A DNA stretch of 64,000 nt from Burkholderiaceae bacterium 26. Its GTDB lineage: Bacteria > Pseudomonadota > Gammaproteobacteria > Burkholderiales > Burkholderiaceae. A program made the translations under genes and the position numbers. Below the pieces are notes generated by a model. The model was not told where the DNA came from. It ran no database searches and saw only the letters and a list, made by a program, of their open reading frames with translations. Positions within the stretch are counted from its first letter, which is position 1; each line of letters starts with the position of its first letter. The stretch lies in NCBI GenBank assembly GCA_000955795.1, contig JYOB01000009.1, positions 62,001 through 126,000 of the forward strand, written 5' to 3'. Of the stretch, positions 20,143-27,684 are shown in pieces.

Positions 20143-20922
20143 ATGCTGACCGAAGCGCAACAGGAAAAGTGGCACCAGGACGGGTATCTCAGGCTGGAAG
20201 GCTTCTTCGACGCGACCGCGCGCGAGCGCATCTCCAACCTGGTCGACGAGATCGGCCGCTGGAACGTGAGCGACGACAAGTGGATGATGTGGTTCGAGAG
20301 GACCAAAGAAGACCGCAAGATCATCTCCAAGGTGGAGAACTTTCTCGACTATAACGATGCCCTGCGCGAAGCCCTGCTGGCCGATGGCCGCATCCGCAGC
20401 GCCGTCGAGACGCTGCTTGACGAAGACACGCGCATGCTCAAGGAGCTGCTGATCTTCAAGTACCCCGACAGCGGTGGCTACCGTCCGCACCAGGACATCT
20501 ATCACATCCCGCACAAGATTCCGGAGCGCATGGTGCACGCAGTCGTCGCCATCGGAATCGACGATTCCGACCCCAACAACGGCGGCCTGTTCTTCACGCC
20601 CGGCCGCCACAAGGAAGGCGTGTTTCCGATGAACAAGGGCGGCGTGATCGACACCGAGGTGGCGAACACCTTCACGTGGGAACCAACGCCCTGGAAGGCC
20701 GGCGACATCTTCATCTTCGACGACTACGCGCCGCATTATTCGGAGCCCAACAAGAGCGACCGCTCGCGCCGCACGCTGTATCTGGTGTTTCAGCGCGCCT
20801 CCACCGGCGGGCCGACACGTGCCGAATACAACCGCATGAAGCGCGCCTACAACCCGCCCGAGGGCAAGGTGGCAGACATGGATAACCTGAAGGTGTCCAA
20901 CGGCATCTTCTACCGCGACTGA
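20143..20922 (+). CDS. Phytanoyl-CoA dioxygenase (PhyH) family Fe(II)/2-oxoglutarate oxygenase
   Basis: 259 residues. Iron-binding triad His116-x-Asp118 (in YRPHQDIYH) and His198 (in DDYAPHYS), with Arg residues at 207-210 placed to bind 2-oxoglutarate. N-terminal WHQDGYLRLEGFF is typical of the PhyH/ectoine-hydroxylase group. It has the best ribosome-binding site of the operon (AAGGAGG, 9 nt before the ATG). The longer frame from 20047 overlaps the MFS gene and is rejected. It probably hydroxylates or desaturates a cluster intermediate. Confidence 0.88.
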   Translation: MLTEAQQEKWHQDGYLRLEGFFDATARERISNLVDEIGRWNVSDDKWMMWFERTKEDRKIISKVENFLDYNDALREALLADGRIRSAVETLLDEDTRMLKELLIFKYPDSGGYRPHQDIYHIPHKIPERMVHAVVAIGIDDSDPNNGGLFFTPGRHKEGVFPMNKGGVIDTEVANTFTWEPTPWKAGDIFIFDDYAPHYSEPNKSDRSRRTLYLVFQRASTGGPTRAEYNRMKRAYNPPEGKVADMDNLKVSNGIFYRD

Positions 20923-20948
20923 GCGGACAACCCTGGGGGAATGCACAC

Positions 20949-21278
20949 GTGTACACGAAGCAGATCGACCGCACGATGATGCGGCACGAGTACGGCGTGC
21001 TGGTCTGCCGCCTGCTGGAGCACCTGCCGCAGGGCCTGCAGACGCAGTTCGGCACGTCGGTGGTGGAAGTGGTGCCGGGCGGGGCGGTCGATCTGCACGC
21101 GCACCACGAGCACGAGCTGTGGGTGCTCATCTCGGGGCGCGGCGAGTTCGAGGCCGACGGCCAGATCCGCCTGGTGGGCGAATCAACGTTGTTCTACATG
21201 CCGCCGCACCAGAAACACGCCATCCGCAATACCGACCCGAATGCCAGCCTCAAATTCCTCTCCATCTGGTGGGACTGA
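20949..21278 (+). CDS. Stand-alone cupin, probable hydrazine-synthetase cupin component
   Basis: 109-residue single-domain cupin starting at GTG with GGGGGA about 9 nt upstream. Motif 1 is HAHHEHELW (residues 50-58) within G-x-x-x-DLHAHHEHE...SGRG; motif 2 is MPPHQKHAIRN with His90 and Asn94. These give a His-rich metal site. It is followed 10 bp later by the MetRS-like gene. In the hydrazine synthetases of the s56-p1 (Spb40) and triacsin (Tri26) pathways the same two domains are fused, cupin first. Here they are separate genes in the same order. The cupin is expected to carry out N-N bond formation from the amino-acyl ester of a hydroxylamine. Confidence 0.85.
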   Translation: MYTKQIDRTMMRHEYGVLVCRLLEHLPQGLQTQFGTSVVEVVPGGAVDLHAHHEHELWVLISGRGEFEADGQIRLVGESTLFYMPPHQKHAIRNTDPNASLKFLSIWWD

Positions 21279-21288
21279 CCTGACCGAT

Positions 21289-22878
21289 ATGCGCACCTAC
21301 TTCGTTTGCCCCGCACCGCCCTGCCCCAATGGCAAGCTGCACCTCGGCCATATCGGCGGCGTCTACCTGCTCACTGACGTCTTCGTGCGTTTCCAGCGCA
21401 TGGCTGGCCACCGGGCGTACCACGTCACTGGCGCCGATGAGCACGGCACCTACACCCTCGTGAAGGCCCGCAAGCTCGGCCGCCCGGTCGACGAGGTCGC
21501 ACAGATGCACATCGATGAAATCTTGCAGTGCCTGCGCGCGCTGCAGATAACACCCGACGTGTTCGTGCGGACTTCCAGTGCCGCGCACAAGAACAACGCC
21601 CTGGCGATCTTCCGCCAGTTGCAGGACGCAGGCTATGTAGATGTGCGCGACGGAGTGCAACTCTACTGCGCACACTGCGACGAGTTCGTCGCTGACTCGC
21701 TGGCTGCCGGCAACTGCCCGGCTTGTGGCGCACCCACAGACAGCAACCTATGCGAAAACTGCGGCTTGGCTGTGCAACACGCTACCTTGCGCAATGCGCG
21801 GCACGCCACGTGCGGCAACGCGCTCACGTTGCGGCCGATTCGACAAGCGGTGCTCAACGTACCGCTTCTGGCGCAGGCGCTTGACGAGGCCATCTCGCGG
21901 AGCGCGTGGCCCGAGGTGATCCGCGAAAAAGAGCACAGCTGGCTGGCTCGCGATGCCCATGCACTGCCGATGTCACGCCACTTCAGCCGCGGCGTAGTGC
22001 TCGACCAGCCCGAAGCCGTGGCTGGTCAGACGCTGCTCACCTGGTTCGAGGGCCTGTGGTGTTACGACACGGGCATCCGCGAGCAATGCGCCCGCGACGG
22101 CCTGGACGCCGAAGCGGTGCTGCACGACCCCGACACGCACCTGCTGTTCTTCATGGGCCAGGACAACCGCTTCTACTACACGGTGGGCGTGAGCGGAGCC
22201 CTGCTCGCGCGCGGCTACCCCATCCCCGATAACCATTCGATCCAGGATTTCTACAAGCTCGAAGGCGAGAAGTTCTCCACCAGCCGCAACCACGCGCTGT
22301 GGGCCGACGAGGTGGCCCGCGAGCTGGAACCCAGCGTCCTGCGCTACGCGCTGGCGCGCGTGGCCAAACCGTTTGGCGGTAATGACAACGATTTCCAGAT
22401 CGACGGCCTGATTGCCGCTACCACGCATCTGCGCGCATGGGAAGACGCGCTGCGCCGTAACGCCGAGGGAGCCCTCACGGTGGATGCCAGTGGCCTTTCG
22501 CCCGCCCTGCGCGGCATCACCCAGCGTTACGCTCGCGCCATCGAAGACGTGCGCTTCTGGGACGCGCTCGACGCCGTCGACGCGTATTTCGAGGAGTCGG
22601 GCTTGGCACATGAGAGCACAGGCGCATGGAAGGCGGAGCGCGTGTCGGTGTTCCTGAGCCTGCTGTATCCGGTGGTGCCGGCGCTAGCGATCCGCTACGG
22701 TCAGCACTTCTTTGGCGCGGCTTGGCAGCCCTCGCTCAAGGAGTCCGCTGTGCAGCCTGCCCTGCCAAAGGCCACTGCCGACTTTCCTTACTTCAGTGCA
22801 CCGGTGCCCGCCAGCTTTATCGCAGCCTACTACGAGCGCTTTCGCCCTGACCACGCCGCCGCGACCATGCCTGCCTGA
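21289..22878 (+). CDS. Methionyl-tRNA-synthetase-like enzyme, probable hydrazine-synthetase component
   Basis: 529 residues with a class I synthetase fold: HIGH-type motif HLGH (18-21), zinc-knuckle cysteines C127/C130, C143/C146, C155/C158 and C175, and a KMSKS-type KFSTS (328-332). It is shorter than a housekeeping MetRS (E. coli 677) and has no C-terminal tRNA-binding domain; the helical region after KFSTS is reduced. In known hydrazine pathways such a protein activates an amino acid as adenylate and transfers it to the hydroxylamine oxygen of N6-hydroxylysine rather than to tRNA. The start at 21289 is chosen because 21241 lies inside the cupin gene. A self-resistance MetRS is a less likely alternative. 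Confidence 0.88.
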   Translation: MRTYFVCPAPPCPNGKLHLGHIGGVYLLTDVFVRFQRMAGHRAYHVTGADEHGTYTLVKARKLGRPVDEVAQMHIDEILQCLRALQITPDVFVRTSSAAHKNNALAIFRQLQDAGYVDVRDGVQLYCAHCDEFVADSLAAGNCPACGAPTDSNLCENCGLAVQHATLRNARHATCGNALTLRPIRQAVLNVPLLAQALDEAISRSAWPEVIREKEHSWLARDAHALPMSRHFSRGVVLDQPEAVAGQTLLTWFEGLWCYDTGIREQCARDGLDAEAVLHDPDTHLLFFMGQDNRFYYTVGVSGALLARGYPIPDNHSIQDFYKLEGEKFSTSRNHALWADEVARELEPSVLRYALARVAKPFGGNDNDFQIDGLIAATTHLRAWEDALRRNAEGALTVDASGLSPALRGITQRYARAIEDVRFWDALDAVDAYFEESGLAHESTGAWKAERVSVFLSLLYPVVPALAIRYGQHFFGAAWQPSLKESAVQPALPKATADFPYFSAPVPASFIAAYYERFRPDHAAATMPA

Positions 22879-22881
22879 CCC

Positions 22882-24054
22882 ATGAACCTGATCCCCTCGC
22901 ACCGCAGCCGCCTGTCGCAAGACTTTGCCGCGTTCGACTACTCGGGCGGCAAGCACGCCGTCAACTTCGCCTACGGCCTGCCGGACCCAGCTCTGTTCAA
23001 AGAGCTTGCCTGGCCGGATGCCTTCGACACTGCCACCGGCGTATCGGCGGCCGACCTGCCGCAGTACACCGATGCGCTGGGCCTGCCGGAGCTGCGCACG
23101 CAGATCGCGCTGCGTCACGGCGTGCGGCAAGACCAGGTGATCCTGACCAACGGAGCCTCGCAAGCAGTGCAACTGCTGGCTGACCTGTACCTCGATCCAG
23201 GCGACGTAGTGCTGACCGAAGACCCGTCGTATCTGGGCGCGCTACGCACGTTCTCGGTGGCAGGGGCGACCATAGTGCAGCTCGGCATGGGAGCAGACGG
23301 CGTCGACCTGGATGCGCTGGAAGCCGCTCTGCGTCAAACGCACCGCGTGAGGCTGTACTACACCACTCCTGCCTTCCACAATCCGACCGGCTGCCATATG
23401 CCACGTGCGCACATGGCCCGCGTGGCAGCGCTGCTGGCGCAGCACGGGGTGCCGCTGGTCCAGGATCTGGTCTACGCCGAACTGCCCTACGATGGCCCCA
23501 CCGAGTGGCTTTCGTCCGGTGGCAACGTGATCAATGTGCACTCCATCTCGAAGGTGGCGGGACCGGGCCTGCGCGTAGGCTGGGTGCTGGCGGAGCCCGA
23601 CATCATCAGCCAACTCGCGCGGCTCAAGTGCGACGGCGGCGTGAGCCCGATCGTGAGCAACGTGGTGCTGGGACTGATGCGGTCGGACGTGCTCGATACG
23701 CACATCGCGCGGCTGCGCCCGCATTACCGCGCAAAGCGCGATGCTCTGCACAAGCTGCTTCAAGGCAGCCGCTTCTGCGAGCCCGACTACACCATGCCAC
23801 GCGGCGGGTTCTCGTTTTGGGTTCGGCTGGTGGCTGGCACCGATGCGCAGGCCTTCATCGACGCAGCGCGCCGCGAGCACGATGTGCGTTTGGTGCACGG
23901 CCAGCACTACGGCCCGGCCAGCCTCAACCACGTCCGGCTGTGCTTCAGCTATCTGCCGATGTCCAGCATCGCGCAAGGGCTGGCACACCTGGACGTGTTG
24001 CATACGCGGCTCTATAGGCCGAGGCAAATCGCCGTTGGGACTGTAGCGGCCTGA
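22882..24054 (+). CDS. PLP-dependent aminotransferase class I/II (2-aminoadipate/LysN-like)
   Basis: 390 residues, fold-type I. Schiff-base Lys224 in HSISKVAGPGLRVGW, Asn167 in HNPTG, Asp195 and Tyr198 in VQDLVYAE, and Arg231. Overall it resembles the aminotransferase domain of MocR/LysN-type enzymes but has no DNA-binding domain. It begins 3 bp after the MetRS-like stop, so it belongs to the same operon. It may act on the lysine-derived half of the hydrazine intermediate or supply an amino-acid building block; the reaction cannot be read from the sequence. Confidence 0.87.
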   Translation: MNLIPSHRSRLSQDFAAFDYSGGKHAVNFAYGLPDPALFKELAWPDAFDTATGVSAADLPQYTDALGLPELRTQIALRHGVRQDQVILTNGASQAVQLLADLYLDPGDVVLTEDPSYLGALRTFSVAGATIVQLGMGADGVDLDALEAALRQTHRVRLYYTTPAFHNPTGCHMPRAHMARVAALLAQHGVPLVQDLVYAELPYDGPTEWLSSGGNVINVHSISKVAGPGLRVGWVLAEPDIISQLARLKCDGGVSPIVSNVVLGLMRSDVLDTHIARLRPHYRAKRDALHKLLQGSRFCEPDYTMPRGGFSFWVRLVAGTDAQAFIDAARREHDVRLVHGQHYGPASLNHVRLCFSYLPMSSIAQGLAHLDVLHTRLYRPRQIAVGTVAA

Positions 24055-24103
24055 GCGAGCGTTGTGTCCGAGAAATAACTTTGACCGTTACGCCGCGTCA
24101 GCA

Positions 24104-24139
24104 CTTAGGCCCCTTAATAGGTACTCAAGTGGGGCTAAG
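24104..24139 (+). terminator. Possible hairpin at the end of the cluster
   Basis: CTTAGGCCCC and GGGGCTAAG can pair (9 bp, one bulged G) across a 17-nt loop, 50 bp after the last gene of the operon. No T-run follows. Confidence 0.3.
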
Positions 24140-24162
24140 CTAACAGCGACCGGGCACGGCTT

Positions 24163-24470
24163 TTACGACGCACGACAAAACAAGATTTCCTTCGGCGAGC
24201 GTGAGGTAAATGATGAGCCATCGTAGTCGACAAGCCGCGCCACGACATTGAGTCCGTTGAGCCCACAAATCGCCTGCAGCTCTTCGGGAAAGAAGCATCG
24301 CCTGCGACCTTCTTCGTCCTGGTGAGCCTGCCATCACGCATGTAATAGAGCTCGAACTGTTGATTTGCGCCGAATCCCCGTGAGTCAGGATTCCGTGCAA
24401 ATCAACATACTGAGCAACAAAAGCAGGAGGTCCGTACCTTTCTCGACAGTCTCGCCTTGGCACCAAAGGT
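24163..24470 (-). pseudogene. Remnant of a SAM-dependent methyltransferase (C-terminal part)
   Basis: On the minus strand the sequence reads GFGANQQFELYYMRDG then RLTRTKKVAGDASFP in one frame and ELQAICGLNGLNVV, VDYDGSSF, SPKEILFCRAS, stop, in another. This is the usual C-terminal pattern of class I methyltransferases, split by a one-base frameshift near 24290. The SAM-binding N-terminal part is missing. The remnant lies right after the biosynthetic operon on the opposite strand and may be an old tailoring enzyme or an unrelated neighbour. Recognition is by eye. Confidence 0.5.
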
Positions 24471-24525
24471 GAGATCAGCGACGCGTTGATCGTCCTCTTT
24501 CGGCCATGAACGGACCTTCAGGTCG

Positions 24526-24750
24526 CTACATCGCCGACATCCAGTCGTGATCTTCCAAGTAGGCGACGAAATCGTCGACAACGTCCATCGACAGATCGAA
24601 GCAAGTGCGATAGCCCCCTTCGGGTGCTTTTCGTGATCTCGACGTGGCGTATTCCGGGCGCTGACGCCAAGAGCTGAATGAGCTCGGTGCGCTCAAGATC
24701 CGTATAGACGTTCGCACTCCGTCGCCCCATGAGCCGACGATATTGCCTCA
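24526..24750 (-). pseudogene. Frameshifted small conserved gene
   Basis: Two overlapping minus-strand frames join into one plausible protein: NVYTDLERTELIQLLASAPG and IRHVEITK in the first, then APEGGYRTCFDLSMDVVDDF and VAYLEDHDWMSAM, stop, in the second. The switch occurs at ACGAAAAGCACC, where removing one A from the run of four restores a continuous frame. This indicates a recent single-base insertion (or a sequencing error). It follows the cupin and sdhB genes. No family recognised. Confidence 0.55.
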
Positions 24751-25095
24751 TCCCCCTTCCCCGTGACCTTGTGGCAAATAGAGCGTGACCAGTACCGACG
24801 CGTCGTCGAGCGCCTCGAGTCAGTGCGCTTGGCCCGGCACGATGAAGAGCAAGTCCCCGGCGTGCATCGTGCGTACAGCGACGTCCGTGCCGAACGTCAA
24901 GCTTCCTTCGAGGCACTGCACGGTAATTTCACCTGGCGCGCGGTGTTCGGGAATCCGCTTGCCGGCTGGAAGCACGAGCCGTATGACCTCGAGATGGTCG
25001 GACCGCATGAGCGAGACCGACTTGGCGCTCTTCACGCCCGGACCGAGCGGTCGCACGTCGATCAGTTCCCCTGGCGCCGCTCGTGGTGTTGCCAT
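24748..25095 (-). pseudogene. Cupin protein gene with an internal stop codon
   Basis: From the ATG at 25095 (AAGGAG upstream) the frame encodes a cupin ending GDLLFIVPGQAH at a TGA (24820-24822), then continues in the same frame for 23 codons (LEALDDASVLVTLYLPQGHG) to a second TGA. Cupins of this type normally continue past the motif-2 His, so the first TGA is a nonsense mutation (one change from TCA would repair it). The metal-site His (PEHRAPGE, GQAH) are retained. The shortened 91-residue product may still fold. It is downstream of sdhB on the same strand. Confidence 0.6.
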
Positions 25096-25125
25096 AATGG
25101 TTTTTGCTCCTTTCTCCAAAACGGT

Positions 25126-25833
25126 TTAAATGATCCGGCGTACTAGCATGGTTTTGATCTCGCCGATCGCCTTCGCTGGGTTCAGTCCTTTCGGGCAAAC
25201 GTCGGTGCAATTCAATATCGAGCGGCAGCGGAACAGTCGATATGGATCCTCGAGATTGTCGAGCCGTGCATTCGTGCCCTCATCGCGTGAGTCCACGAGG
25301 AAGCGGTATGCCTGTAGAAGCCCTGCGGGGCCGACATATTTGTCGGGGTTCCACCAGAACGATGGACAAGCGCTCGAGCAACAGGCGCACAGGATGCATT
25401 CGTAGAGCCCGTCAAGTTGATCGCGTTCGTCCGGCGACTGGAGGCGCTCGCGTTCAGGTGGTGGCGTATCGTTGATCAGGTATGGCGTGATCGAGTGGTA
25501 TTGCTTGAAGAATGCCGTCATGTCGACGATCAGGTCGCGGACGACCGGCAAGCCGGGCAACGGGCGCAAAACCGTATGGCGTGGCAGATCGAGAAGGTTC
25601 GTCGTACAGGCAAGACCGTTCTTTCCATTGATGTTCATCGCGTCTGAACCGCATACGCCTTCCCGGCAAGAGCGCCTGTAACTCAACGTTTCATCGAGCG
25701 CCTTCAGCCGCACCAAGACGTCGAGTAGCATCCTGTCAGTTGACGTGATGTCGATCTCCAACGTCTGCATGTGTGGCGCGGTGTCACGGTCCGGATCGTA
25801 GCGGAAGATGTCGAACGTTCTGGACTCGGCCAT
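25126..25833 (-). CDS. sdhB: Succinate dehydrogenase iron-sulfur subunit, orphan copy
   Basis: 235 residues, full length for SdhB. [2Fe-2S] cysteines in CREGVCGSDAMNINGKNGLAC, [4Fe-4S] in CILCACCSSACP, and the second cluster region in CRSILNCTDVCPKG. The ATG at 25833 is chosen over 25890 because it begins the conserved domain; its RBS is weak. There is no sdhC, sdhD or sdhA beside it; the two genes downstream are both damaged. It may be a spare subunit for a complex encoded elsewhere, or part of a decaying operon. Confidence 0.88.
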   Translation of the reverse strand: MAESRTFDIFRYDPDRDTAPHMQTLEIDITSTDRMLLDVLVRLKALDETLSYRRSCREGVCGSDAMNINGKNGLACTTNLLDLPRHTVLRPLPGLPVVRDLIVDMTAFFKQYHSITPYLINDTPPPERERLQSPDERDQLDGLYECILCACCSSACPSFWWNPDKYVGPAGLLQAYRFLVDSRDEGTNARLDNLEDPYRLFRCRSILNCTDVCPKGLNPAKAIGEIKTMLVRRII

Positions 25834-26390
25834 GGAGTTTTCCCGTCGTTCCCTGCACCAGCATCGCTGCGCATAGGCACTGCTACGCACGTGGTTCTGA
25901 CAGCGGCCATGAGGGCACCGCTTCGCGACATCATCTTATGCATGCATGCTTTAGATGTATCACAATGTGATATAAAAAGCAAAGTCGGTCATGGTGACGT
26001 GGCTCAGTTCTGGGCGGATCGCTGCCGCCACTACGGGGCGCCCATCACCTAGCTCGTGGCCACGTTCACTGATCGACCTCCTCCAGCCATGCCGCTCGTT
26101 ACGGGCGGGTTGCATTCTGCGGCAAGGCGGCGCCGTTCGCTGACGCATGTCCTGCCACACACAGACTAGACATAATCAGCGACAACACCAATGCACGGCA
26201 TAGGCCGCCCTAGTAGGATCGAGATGAACGGAGGGAGTAGGCCGGACGCATCAGCGGCAGCTCTCCGCGTACGGGGAACGCAGCTCGGCCCGCCGAGTTT
26301 CAACCGCGGCTGCGTGGGTAATCGCTATGTCCGCCCGCGAACCTGTACGACTCGCTATGTGGATTGTGTAGCCGAATGACGAACAAGTTG
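25834..26390. other. Intergenic region upstream of sdhB
   Basis: About 560 bp without a gene I can support. It contains the 15-bp palindrome at 25958-25972 and the CATGCATG octamer just before it. The small frames 25771-26052 and 26191-26379 lack ribosome-binding sites. Confidence 0.45.
25958..25972. promoter_or_regulatory. Perfect palindrome upstream of sdhB
   Basis: TATCACA-A-TGTGATA, 7-bp perfect arms around a single base, in an AT-rich patch 125 bp upstream of the sdhB start. The form resembles operators of dimeric regulators (GntR, CRP/FNR or Rrf2 types), but I cannot assign one. Confidence 0.5.
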
Positions 26391-26416
26391 GGCCAGCCCT
26401 CTACTTTGGGCTGACC
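26391..26416. terminator. Possible hairpin after the ABC-export operon
   Basis: GGCCAGCCC and GGGCTGACC pair with one mismatch over an 8-nt loop, about 100 bp beyond the end of the minus-strand MFP gene. On the plus strand it is followed by TTTACTTG; on the minus strand there is no T-run. Confidence 0.3.
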
Positions 26417-26514
26417 TTTACTTGTGTCCGGAGGATGCTCGGACGCCTACGTTGCAGTCACAGGATTTCGGTGTCGCTATCTACCCCCCGGGACGCAGCG
26501 GGCGCTCAGATTGC

Positions 26515-27684
26515 CTATTTCAGGGGCCGCACGCTCATGCCGTTACTAAGCGTGGTTGGAGGATAAACGACCACAGTGTCGTGGTCCTGAAGCCCGTCGA
26601 GTATCTGGGCTTCTTCCGCGTTGCGCTGTCCGATCTGGATGATTCGCTGGACAGCTTTTCCATTCTTGACGATGAACGTGCACCAGTGGTCGGCACAGCG
26701 GAATAACGCGCCGATCGGTAGCTTGAGTACATCAGGCTGGTCCGAGATGACAATGCGGCCTTGTACGCGGTACCCATCGTTCAACTTTCCGGGTGGGTCC
26801 ACAAGGTCCGCGACAACATGGACGCGCTGTTCTTCGACCCCAAGCGCAGACACCTTGGTAAACGCCCCTGGACCGACTGTTCGTACCGTGGCGTTGACCG
26901 CTAGTGGGCCACCCCACTCCACTACCGATACGCGCATTCCGGGGCTGATCTTGACAGCATCGGTCGACAGCACGTCGACGACGAGTTCATAGCGCGAAGG
27001 GTCAGCTAAGACCATGAGGGCCGTACCTGCAAGCACGACGCGCTCACTTTGCTGTTCGATACGTAGCAGCACCGAGTTGGCCGGTGCCCGGACTTCAACA
27101 GGTTGCCCTGCTTCCAACGCCTTCAGATTCGCCATGGCGACGCGCACATCGGCTGCGGCCGACGTCTCCCTTGCGCGTGCTGCTGACAGATCGCTGGCGC
27201 TCGAGGCGGACATGGTCCGCATCTGCTCCACTTCCTGCCTCGACGTGGCGCCACTGCTCAGAAGCGTTTCGCCCCGGGCCAGGTCCCGGCGAGCTTGTTC
27301 GTAGTCCGCCCTGGCATGAGCGGCGCGCGCCTGAGCCTCTCGGAAAATTGCCTCTGCCGCATCAACCCTTGCGCGTTGCGATGCCCCCTCCCCCGGCGTC
27401 ATCGGCACCGGCACCAGGGCGGCGATCACCTGCCCGCCTTTGATCTGATCGCCTTCATGCAGCTCAACCCGAAGCAGTCGGCCTGTGATCGGCGCCGTGA
27501 TGACGTAACGATCATGCGCACGAATTTCGCCGTCTTCGTCGATCGTGACTTGAAGCGGCCCACGTGTGACGCGCCCTGTGTCCACTGCCGCAGGCGCTGG
27601 CCAGAGCGCATACGCGAGCGTCAATGCCAGCGCAAGCGCGGCACCCGCAAGAGCCAGTGACTTTCGCACAGCGCCGCGCTTCAT
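26515..27684 (-). CDS. HlyD-type periplasmic adaptor (membrane fusion protein)
   Basis: 389 residues: one N-terminal membrane anchor (LALAGAALALALTLAYALW), a lipoyl/barrel-sandwich half (RVELHEGDQIKGG), a long alanine- and arginine-rich coiled coil (about residues 105-190), the second half of the lipoyl domain and a beta-barrel with a C-terminal membrane-proximal domain. It would connect the FtsX-like permease encoded upstream to the outer envelope. ATG at 27684 overlaps the permease stop by 4 bp. The longer frame start at 27756 lies inside the permease gene. Confidence 0.85.
   Translation of the reverse strand: MKRGAVRKSLALAGAALALALTLAYALWPAPAAVDTGRVTRGPLQVTIDEDGEIRAHDRYVITAPITGRLLRVELHEGDQIKGGQVIAALVPVPMTPGEGASQRARVDAAEAIFREAQARAAHARADYEQARRDLARGETLLSSGATSRQEVEQMRTMSASSASDLSAARARETSAAADVRVAMANLKALEAGQPVEVRAPANSVLLRIEQQSERVVLAGTALMVLADPSRYELVVDVLSTDAVKISPGMRVSVVEWGGPLAVNATVRTVGPGAFTKVSALGVEEQRVHVVADLVDPPGKLNDGYRVQGRIVISDQPDVLKLPIGALFRCADHWCTFIVKNGKAVQRIIQIGQRNAEEAQILDGLQDHDTVVVYPPTTLSNGMSVRPLK

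Noticed and set aside
21289-22878. Housekeeping methionyl-tRNA synthetase
   Set aside because: Too short, no C-terminal tRNA-binding domain, degenerate KMSKS, and embedded in a biosynthetic operon next to a cupin.
17515-24054. Hydroxamate siderophore cluster
   Set aside because: The N-hydroxylase alone would allow it, but there is no acyltransferase, IucA/IucC-type synthetase, NRPS or TonB receptor, and a MetRS-like gene has no role in such pathways.
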